Shown: positions 1 to 7,300 of the stretch, piece after piece
Position numbering within the stretch: the stretch's first letter is position 1
How the letters are laid out: the number at the start of each line of letters is the position of its first letter
Assembly: GCA_002478865.1 (NCBI GenBank)
Contig: DLJZ01000004.1
Coordinates: forward strand, 26,460 to 90,459
Direction: 5' to 3'
DNA: 64,000 nt
Origin: Hungatella sp. UBA7603
GTDB taxonomy: Bacteria; Bacillota; Clostridia; Lachnospirales; Lachnospiraceae
Made by a program: the position numbers and the translations under genes
Notes under the pieces: generated by a model
Told to the model about the DNA's origin: nothing
Seen by the model: only the letters and a program-made list of their open reading frames with translations
Database searches by the model: none

Positions 1-2
1 GC

Positions 3-1268
3 AGTTACATAGATTCTAGACTGACCGAACATGGCACTCATGTTGCTTATATCGTGTTCCGAATGATTAAAGAAACGGGCCAATATTCCCAGGAAGAACT
101 GCGAGATATTTGCTTTGCAGCCCAGATTCATGACATTGGAGCATTTAAGACTGAGGAAGTAACAAGAATGCTTCAATTTGAGACAAAGGACGTATGGAAT
201 CATTCCTTTTATGGCTTTCTTTTTGTTCATTACTTTTCCCCTCTAAGAGAACTTGCACCAGCCGTACTGCTTCATCATATCAGTTGGAGTCTGCTTAAAA
301 AACAGGATCATTTAAGTGATAAACTAAAGGATTTGGCACAACTAATTCACATCGCAGACCGCATTGATGTTTCTATGTCCTTGGAAAAAAAGACCTGGGA
401 AGAAACTCTAAAAATCCTTGATTGTGGAACGGATATCATCTTTGCCCCTCATATACTTAAGCTGGCAAAAGACCTTGATTTTAAAGGCACCATTGATGAG
501 GAATGGCGAAAGGATCACGGATACACGGACTTCTTAACCCAGATTCCATTATCCGATGATGAGATTACCGGATATTTGAAAATGCTAGTATTTATCATTG
601 ATTTTCGAAGCCATTACACGGTAACCCATACCATAACTACCACCAGCATAAGCTATGAGCTTGGAAAGCTGGAATCCTTAAGTGAAGAGCAGCTGAACCG
701 GGTTTTATGTGGCTCTCTACTCCATGACCTTGGAAAGATATCAATTCCAGTTGAGATCTTAGAATTCCCAGGTAAATTAGACAAACAGGCCATGACTATC
801 ATGAGGACTCACGTGGAAAGAACAGAAGAAATATTTGGAGGCATGATTGACGAATCCATTGTCCGCATTGCCCTACGTCATCATGAGAAATTAAATGGCT
901 CTGGATACCCAAAAGGCCTTACTGCAAAAGACTTGTCCAAAGAGGAACGGCTTGTCGCTATCGCAGATATTATAAGTGCTCTTACAGGAACCAGAAGCTA
1001 TAAAGAAGCCTTCCCAACAGACAGCATTCGTACCATACTCATGAACATGAAACGGGATGGGCTTTTAGATTCCGACATTGTTAATATGGCGGTATGGAAT
1101 CTGGATCAGATTCTTGAAATGACTAAAATAAGATGCCGACCGGTTCTAAGCATCTATGAAAGACTCTGGAAAGAGTACGATGAATTCTTAGAACTAAAAT
1201 CCAGCCATGAGAAAATCCAATTTGCGCTTTCCATTCAGGAACCAGTATCCCCTATCCTCTGGCCGTAA
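3..1268 (+). CDS. Tandem HD / HD-GYP domain protein (5' end outside window)
   Basis: Likely c-di-GMP phosphodiesterase. The reading frame is open from base 3 upstream of the first possible start (GTG at 54), and the upstream residues (D-x-R-L-x-E-H-G-x-H-V-A-Y) look like the start of an HD domain, so the gene is cut by the window edge. Two HD-type domains are visible. The first is short and divergent, with H and a later Q-I-H-D-I-G motif. The second is a full HD-GYP domain with T-H, L-L-H-D-L-G-K, the T-H-V-E histidine, and the diagnostic HHEKLNGSGYP signature around bases 885-915, followed by the I-A-D metal aspartate. HD-GYP proteins hydrolyse c-di-GMP at a di- or trinuclear metal centre, and all ligands appear intact. 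A GGDEF protein lies nearby at 3058-4140. A strong hairpin terminator follows directly. Substrate is inferred from the family; any N-terminal sensor region is not visible. Confidence 0.85.
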   Translation, partial: SYIDSRLTEHGTHVAYIVFRMIKETGQYSQEELRDICFAAQIHDIGAFKTEEVTRMLQFETKDVWNHSFYGFLFVHYFSPLRELAPAVLLHHISWSLLKKQDHLSDKLKDLAQLIHIADRIDVSMSLEKKTWEETLKILDCGTDIIFAPHILKLAKDLDFKGTIDEEWRKDHGYTDFLTQIPLSDDEITGYLKMLVFIIDFRSHYTVTHTITTTSISYELGKLESLSEEQLNRVLCGSLLHDLGKISIPVEILEFPGKLDKQAMTIMRTHVERTEEIFGGMIDESIVRIALRHHEKLNGSGYPKGLTAKDLSKEERLVAIADIISALTGTRSYKEAFPTDSIRTILMNMKRDGLLDSDIVNMAVWNLDQILEMTKIRCRPVLSIYERLWKEYDEFLELKSSHEKIQFALSIQEPVSPILWP

Positions 1269-1269
1269 C

Positions 1270-1317
1270 AAAACGGCCGGTACCAGCGGGGGATGCCCTG
1301 CCTGTACCGGCCGTTTT
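1270..1317. terminator. Bidirectional intrinsic terminator between HD-GYP gene and tyrS
   Basis: Perfect 14-bp inverted repeat (AAAACGGCCGGTAC at 1270-1283 and its complement at 1304-1317) with A-rich and T-rich outer ends, so it can act for both convergent genes. Confidence 0.85.
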
Positions 1318-1336
1318 ATATATTAATTTAGATCTA

Positions 1337-2560
1337 TTATTTTACTACGACTCTTACAAATTTCTTCTTTCCTCGCTTTACTACGATTCCTTCTCCGGAT
1401 AACTGCTCCTTTGAGAAAAGAGTCTTCACGTCTGTTACAACTTCTCCCTCAACCGTTACACCGCCCTGTTCCACGTTGCGTCTAGCTTCAGAACGGCTAG
1501 GTGCAAGACCTGATTTCTGAACGATGGTCAAAATATCAGCACTGCCATCCGTTAAATCAGCCTCTTCCATCTCATACAAAGGCATATCAGCTGCATTACC
1601 ACCAGCAAACAGCTCTTTGGCACTCTTTAAAGACTTTTCGGCTTCCTCTTCTCCATGAACCAGCTTTGTCAGTTCATAAGCAAGGATTTCCTTTGCCTGA
1701 TTTAACTGACTTCCTTCCCAAGCGTCCATCTCATTGATCTGTTCAATCGGTAAAAAGGTGAGCATACGAAGACATTTTAACACGTCATTATCGGCTACGT
1801 TTCTCCAGTACTGGAAGAAGTCAAACGGTGAAGTCTTTTCTGGATCAAGCCATACAGCACCTGACTGAGTTTTACCCATCTTTTTGCCTTCGGAATTCAA
1901 AAGCAGGGTGATGGTCATGGCATGAGCATCCTTACCTAATTTACGGCGAATTAACTCTGTACCACCAAGCATGTTACTCCACTGATCATCACCACCAAAC
2001 TGCATGTTGCAGCCGTAGCGGTTAAACAACTCATAGAAATCATAGCTCTGCATAATCATATAGTTAAACTCCAGGAAGCTGAGTCCTTTTTCCATACGTT
2101 GTTTATAACATTCTGCTGAAAGCATACGGTTCACGGAAAAATGAGGACCTACTTCGCGTAACATCTCGATATAGTTAAGCTCTGTCAGCCAGTCCGCGTT
2201 GTTCACCATAATGGCTTTTCCTTCTGAGAAATCAATAAAACGGCTCATCTGCTTTTTAAAACAATCGCAGTTATGCTGTATCATTTCTACCGTCATCATC
2301 TGGCGCATATCACTTCTTCCAGACGGATCACCAATCATTCCAGTTCCGCCGCCAAGTAAGGCGATCGGTTTATTTCCTGCCTCCTGAAGGCGTTTCATCA
2401 AGCATAAGGCCATGAAGTGTCCTACGTGAAGACTGTCAGCAGTTGGATCAAAGCCAATATAAAAGATAGCCTTTCCCTGGTTAACCATCTTGCTGATCTC
2501 TTCTTCATTCGTCACCTGGGCAATCAATCCCCTGGCTTTAAGTTCCTCGTAAATTGTCAT
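1337..2560 (-). CDS. tyrS: Tyrosyl-tRNA synthetase
   Basis: Charges tRNA-Tyr with tyrosine in the cytoplasm. The 407-residue length is normal for the bacterial TyrRS-S type. The class I HIGH motif appears as H-V-G-H (near residue 46, in [12 protein letters not shown]) and the KMSKS loop as K-M-G-K-T (near residue 228). A tyrosine-pocket Y-D-F-Y-E-L-F stretch and the G-G-D-D-Q-W motif are present. The C-terminal 65 residues form an S4 RNA-binding domain. The ATG at 2560 follows AAAGGAG at 7 bases spacing. Expression is very likely controlled by the T-box leader upstream (2727-3010), matching the enzyme's amino acid. It is a single-gene unit that ends at the shared hairpin at 1270-1317. Confidence 0.97.
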   Translation of the reverse strand: MTIYEELKARGLIAQVTNEEEISKMVNQGKAIFYIGFDPTADSLHVGHFMALCLMKRLQEAGNKPIALLGGGTGMIGDPSGRSDMRQMMTVEMIQHNCDCFKKQMSRFIDFSEGKAIMVNNADWLTELNYIEMLREVGPHFSVNRMLSAECYKQRMEKGLSFLEFNYMIMQSYDFYELFNRYGCNMQFGGDDQWSNMLGGTELIRRKLGKDAHAMTITLLLNSEGKKMGKTQSGAVWLDPEKTSPFDFFQYWRNVADNDVLKCLRMLTFLPIEQINEMDAWEGSQLNQAKEILAYELTKLVHGEEEAEKSLKSAKELFAGGNAADMPLYEMEEADLTDGSADILTIVQKSGLAPSRSEARRNVEQGGVTVEGEVVTDVKTLFSKEQLSGEGIVVKRGKKKFVRVVVK

Positions 2561-2587
2561 AGCTATTCTCCTTTATACATTTATATA

Positions 2588-2724
2588 AGAGTCTGGCTTA
2601 CCAGACTCTGGCGCTGACGAGCTGTCACTTCAGTGACATCTTCCTCTTAAGCGTCATGCGCATCCTGCAGGTCGTGCTTTTTATTGTATAGGGGAGTTCG
2701 TAGAACTTTCCTATACAATAAAAA
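2588..2724. repeat. Hairpin-rich candidate interspersed element in the tyrS leader
   Basis: This segment lies between the T-box terminator and the tyrS ribosome site and holds several short perfect palindromes: AGAGTCTGG at 2588-2596 with its complement at 2601-2609, TGTCACT with its complement near 2623-2637, and a 15-bp arm at 2678-2692 with its perfect complement at 2710-2724. The loop of the last contains a further AGTTC/GAACT pair. This structure is not needed by a T-box. It may be a small mobile or REP-like repeat inserted in the leader, or a second transcript-folding element. A genome search for copies would decide. Confidence 0.4.
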
Positions 2725-2726
2725 TA

Positions 2727-3010
2727 AACCCCGCCCTATCAAAAGGGCGAGGTTAAAATCTCGCGTTACCACCTTAAGTTCATAAGCAGCTTACACTGCT
2801 TATCTCTTTAAGTACCTGAATCGATACTCTAGCACAATAACGGGTGCAGGAATCCGTCACAGCCTACTAAGCAATCTGCCGTTTGGTGTGAAGCTCAAAG
2901 ATGTATTCACAACCCGTTTCCCATGCGCCTCTCATCTCCCGGCTACTTTCTGTTTGGTTCATCGCAGTGCTACTTGTTCTTATCAATGCCTTTACTAATA
3001 TATGAAGTTA
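2727..3010 (-). promoter_or_regulatory. T-box riboswitch (tRNA-Tyr sensing leader of tyrS)
   Basis: Read on the minus strand, the leader holds the conserved T-box core AAGGTGGTAACGCGAG (plus-strand 2761-2776). It is followed directly by a G+C-rich terminator hairpin (2728-2737 with 2744-2754) and a U-rich tail. The upstream part contains the GATGAG-type internal loop near 2932 and a long stem I region. A UAC triplet at 2905-2903, in the context G-A-A-U-A-C, is a candidate Tyr specifier codon. Uncharged tRNA-Tyr would pair with the specifier and the T-box bulge, form the antiterminator and let tyrS be read. Confidence 0.9.
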
Positions 3011-3016
3011 TTGACT

Positions 3017-3045
3017 AGTATATGGGCTTTTTATCTGTTTGTCAA
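3017..3045 (-). promoter_or_regulatory. Sigma-A-type promoter of the tyrS T-box leader
   Basis: TTGACA (3045-3040) and TATACT (3022-3017) are separated by 17 bases on the minus strand, predicting a start near 3010, at the beginning of the T-box leader. Confidence 0.8.
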
Positions 3046-3057
3046 GGCCATTTGCCT

Positions 3058-4140
3058 TCAAACATCCCTTAAGTTCTTTTTATGACGGTACATGTCTATG
3101 TCAGCACTTAATATTGTATTATGTAAATCATCTCCCATGCGGTATTCCGCCACCCCATAGGAAAAACAAGGGCGAATTCCCTGTATCTTTTCGCACTGAG
3201 ACTGAGATGCTTTTAGAACTTTCTTCATTTCATCGGCATTTAATCGATTGCTTAAAAGAACGAATTCATCTCCTCCATACCGGTATAACCACATGTGCTT
3301 GCATTTTGTATTCAATATGGAAGAGGCAACACTGCAAATAGCCGCATCTCCGCTGGAATGTCCGAACTGATCGTTGATATTCTTTAAATTATCCAGATCA
3401 ATCATTGCAATGGTGCATTCCGATTGCCAGTTGATCTTTTCCAATTGCTTTTCATATGCTATTCGGTTATAGGTACCAGTTAGAGGATCGTAAAGAATCT
3501 TTTGAGTCGTAAGAAACAAATAGTAAAGGATTACGAAAGCCTCCGCTACGCTCCACACCATAAAGTGAAGATGAAATATAATCTCCGCCACAATGGCCAG
3601 TCCAATCACAAACAAAAAAATCAGCAAAAAACATGTCTCAGACTTGCGATTTGGTTTCCCCCTTTGTTTGGCGGAACAAAATACAAGAGATAAAAGATAA
3701 AAACCAGAAGCCACTAAGGGAATCACAAAAAGTGGACCTCTTGTATATACGTTCTCTGCACTTACGTTAAAAATCGAGCCCAGCCAAATGCTTGATAAAG
3801 ACATGACCGCATTTATAAGCATAGGAACATAAAACCACCGGGAGAAGCGCTTGGAGTCCTCTGTCTCATATAGAAACACAAGAATCATCGGGAGGCAGGG
3901 GCTTATGGCGAAATTGATAAAGGAGGTTAAGGTTCTTAGCCTTGAGCCTTCCAAAGTAGATATACCGCTGAAATAATAATCAGCCCAAGTATCTACAATC
4001 ACCAGAAAGATCAAGCCAATTTCCCAAAGGAATAGCCTTTTAATGCGTTTTGAAAAAAGCTTATCTGTAATCACCATTGCCGCAAAAAACACCAGAGCAA
4101 CAACAGGGGCATAATATGATTGCAGTGCATCCAAAAACAT
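3058..4140 (-). CDS. Membrane GGDEF protein, putative diguanylate cyclase
   Basis: Predicted to make c-di-GMP from GTP at the membrane. The N-terminal ~200 residues are hydrophobic with about six membrane segments, and the C-terminal ~160 residues form a GGDEF domain (D-P-L-T-G-T-Y-N-R start, I-D-L-D-N-L-K-x-I-N-D-x-F-G-H, then Y-G-G-D-E-F). The catalytic signature is intact. I see no R-x-x-D inhibitory site just before it, so product feedback may be absent. I chose the ATG at 4140: GGAGG lies 5 bases upstream, and the promoter at 4178-4206 makes a start at 4179 impossible because that ATG overlaps the -10 box. The ligand of the membrane part is unknown. Confidence 0.88.
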   Translation of the reverse strand: MFLDALQSYYAPVVALVFFAAMVITDKLFSKRIKRLFLWEIGLIFLVIVDTWADYYFSGISTLEGSRLRTLTSFINFAISPCLPMILVFLYETEDSKRFSRWFYVPMLINAVMSLSSIWLGSIFNVSAENVYTRGPLFVIPLVASGFYLLSLVFCSAKQRGKPNRKSETCFLLIFLFVIGLAIVAEIIFHLHFMVWSVAEAFVILYYLFLTTQKILYDPLTGTYNRIAYEKQLEKINWQSECTIAMIDLDNLKNINDQFGHSSGDAAICSVASSILNTKCKHMWLYRYGGDEFVLLSNRLNADEMKKVLKASQSQCEKIQGIRPCFSYGVAEYRMGDDLHNTILSADIDMYRHKKNLRDV

Positions 4141-4177
4141 AGCATCCTCCCAAACAATAGAATTAATACATATATCC

Positions 4178-4206
4178 ATCGTAGCACTTTATCCATTTTT
4201 TTACAA
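4178..4206 (-). promoter_or_regulatory. Promoter of the GGDEF gene
   Basis: TTGTAA (4206-4201) and TACGAT (4183-4178) with a 17-base spacer on the minus strand. The predicted start is near 4171, about 30 bases before the chosen ATG. Confidence 0.65.
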
Positions 4207-4261
4207 TTTAATAATCTTTCATTTATGTGAAAATTTATTAATTTTCTAAATATTCAGCACA

Positions 4262-4308
4262 AAAAAAGCGGAATTCCCTCGCTCCATCATACAGCAAAGG
4301 AATTCCAC
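4262..4308 (-). terminator. Terminator of the pectinase gene
   Basis: On the minus strand GGAATTCC arms flank a ~25-base loop and are followed by GC and a run of seven T just past the pectinase stop codon. Confidence 0.75.
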
Positions 4309-4312
4309 CTAT

Positions 4313-7300
4313 TTAACTGTTTATCCAGGCACCATCTTCATTTACCCGGTATCCATCCGGTGTGACTGTATTGATGTAACATTCTCCGGTTTGGTTTAAA
4401 TAATACCATCTGTTATTTACCTGAACCCAACCTACTGCCATAGATCCATCCAAATTCATATAATACCATTTTCCATCGGTTAAAACCCAGTCTGTCTTCA
4501 TGGCTCCGCTGTTCTCCATATAATACCAGACTCCCTGAACCTGATTCCAGCCAGTTGACATATATCCACTTTGACCGAAATAGTACCAGGCACCGTTTAC
4601 TTTTGCCCACTCCTCCTTAGGATAGGTACCGTCAGCTTTTTTCAGACGCCAACCAGTCTGATCCATCTCCCAGTCTCCCTTGGTTTCATTGGAAGAAGTC
4701 TTTACTGCGTAATCCCGATTAGATTTTGAATCCTTGTCTCTATCTGGTTTTACAGGAGTTGGTTCTATACCTGGTTCTGGGTTAGGGTTTGGTTCTGGAT
4801 CAACTGGATCCGGTGTATCAACGCCGATTCCTGGTAGCTTTGCTCCAGCACCTGCTTTTTCAATCTTGCTTCCCCTTACCGGACGTAAGAAATCACCAAA
4901 TTGGATTCTTCCATCCTGTCGATAGAAGCAATCTGCTGGATTTAAGGATTTAAAGTTTTCTTGACCTACTGCATTGGTTCCATTCTGATAGAGATAATTA
5001 TTTTCAATTATCTTTGCTGATATCTTATCGTCATATACTTTCTTTAAAGTAGAACTAAATGCAGCGGTACGGAATGAAACGTTATTTCTAACGGTACCAT
5101 CAGCGGTCAGTTCCCCATTTGCCCCCTTCTTATAAGGACTGGGACGCATGATGTAATTAAAACGGACGTTATCAAAGGATGTGTTATGTTCAATCGTCAG
5201 TTCACCAGGATTAAAATTATCCGTAATTCCATCCAGGTTGTTATGGAATGCAACGCTGTTTCTTAAAATATGAGGCACCTCGCGGCCCTCTCCGCCCAGC
5301 TTAAATCCATTGTTTCCATTGTTATAGGCCACGCAATTTTCAATAATCGTTCTTCCATTGGGGCCGTCTGCAAGAGTATTGTAGCTATCCCAGCCATCAT
5401 CTGCATTATGATGAGAGACACAGTTCAAGAACCGGTTATCATCTCCTGAGCAGGACTTTGATGCAAATCCATCTGCATTGATTCTGGAACCATCCACGTT
5501 GTCAAAGGCTTCACAGTTTTCCACCAGGTTATAGGAAGGCCATAAGCTTCTGCTTCCTCTGCTCTTTGTTATGGTAAGACCAGCGTCGCTTGAAGTATTA
5601 TGAATCAGGGAATCCTTAAATACATTGTAACTTCCGTGAATCATAACGCCCCTGCTTCCTTCTATCTTTTGACCATCCACATCAAGTCCAGTCACGTCCC
5701 AGTAATCAGCATCAAGCACAAAGATCTTGCTGCTGCCTGTTACTTTTACGGAACCCTGTGCGGTTAAGGCTTTTCTTGCCTCTTTATTACCGGAAGAGGC
5801 CATTGGTATAGTGAAAGAGCCATAGGTTCCTTCTGCCATATATATGGTTCCTCCCGGTACCAGTTGGTTGATGGCCTCTTTTATGGACATTGGGTCTTCC
5901 TTGGTTCCCGCAGCCTCATCGGTTCCTTCTGGAGATACATACAATTCTTTACCGTAGTTATCCTTTTTCACTTTGAGTGTTGCTGTTTTTTCTTTCCCTT
6001 CATCTGCTCCTTCTGATGGTACAAAGCTCAGCTTAAATTCTCCATCCTGTCCAGAAATCGTGGCTGGGCAGGTAAACTGTACGCCTCCGGTGACCGGTGC
6101 CTTTGTAACCAGTACAGTGCTGTTCTGGCTGACTGTCATGGTTCCTGACTGGTTGGTTAACGCTTGTACGGTGTATTCCGAGCTGTTCGTGTATGCCCCA
6201 GAAGCAATATACAAGGAAGCCGTATCATTATCTGGTGCCACGTAGTCTGGAGATTCATCCGGCTTTACTACATCGCTTAAATCCAGAGATATATTCCTTA
6301 CGGACATTCTGGCATTTCTAGAGGCGAAAAAGCCTACATACATGGTCTCCTGATCCAGATGAGATACGATATTTGGGGTGACATTCTTATCCTCAAATGT
6401 ATAAGAGGTAAGAACATTCCCCTGCTCATCAAGATGGTAGACAAAGAATCCTTCATCTGTCCGTTCCAGTCTAAGCTTGGCTTCTGTGCCATAAAAGTTT
6501 GATGTAAATGGTGCATCTGCTGGTGCATATTTTTTATCTGCTTTCGAAACAGAAGTTTCAAATGTTTTTGTTGTTTTTACTGATTTTAAGTTTCCAGCCG
6601 GGCTGTTTACCCCATAACGTGCTGCTGCAAGTAAATTAATATCTGCATTCAGGGTTTTCCCCGCCGCCTGTAAGCTCAACATAACCATGTTGGAAGCTGC
6701 TGGATATTCCTCATATCCTTCCTCTAAAGGCTCTTTTCTGGGACTTCCGTTCACATCCCTTACCATCAGGCCTGCACCCTCCTGCAGGTTTGCCTTTGAG
6801 CCTTCCTCTGGCCCTAACTGCTCCACTGTAACATCTGCTGTTAAGGAGAAATTTTTGTTGGTTGGCACTTCAGTATAATAAAAGGTCAATCCATCATGAC
6901 CCGTTTGAAGTTTTCCACCTCTTGATTCCACAACTACATCCTGTACCGGCTTTCCCTCCTGATTAAGAGGAGTCTTAGAGCCAATCGGCCAGGTATAATT
7001 AGTTCCCACCTTATTTGGCAGCATGTTGGATTTGAAATCCATATCCGTAGACTGCCCAAAAGCAGAAGATTTCCAAAGCTGCTCTCCCATAGTTCCATCC
7101 CATGTGATCTCAGGTCCACTGTTGGTCCAGTGATATGGGCCAGTGCCAGTTAACGCTTTTCCCCAACTGTCAGCTGCTTCCACCCGGAATGTATGAGGTA
7201 TTTTCATATCAAGCCCAGTTACAATGTAGGATAAAGCTGAAGTAGTATAAGCTTTATTTACATGATTAAAATAATCTCCATCTTTTGTGTAGACTGGCTT

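Noticed and set aside
4141..4179. Earlier ATG of the GGDEF gene at 4179
   Set aside because: It lies on the -10 box of a good promoter, while the ATG at 4140 has GGAGG 5 bases upstream.
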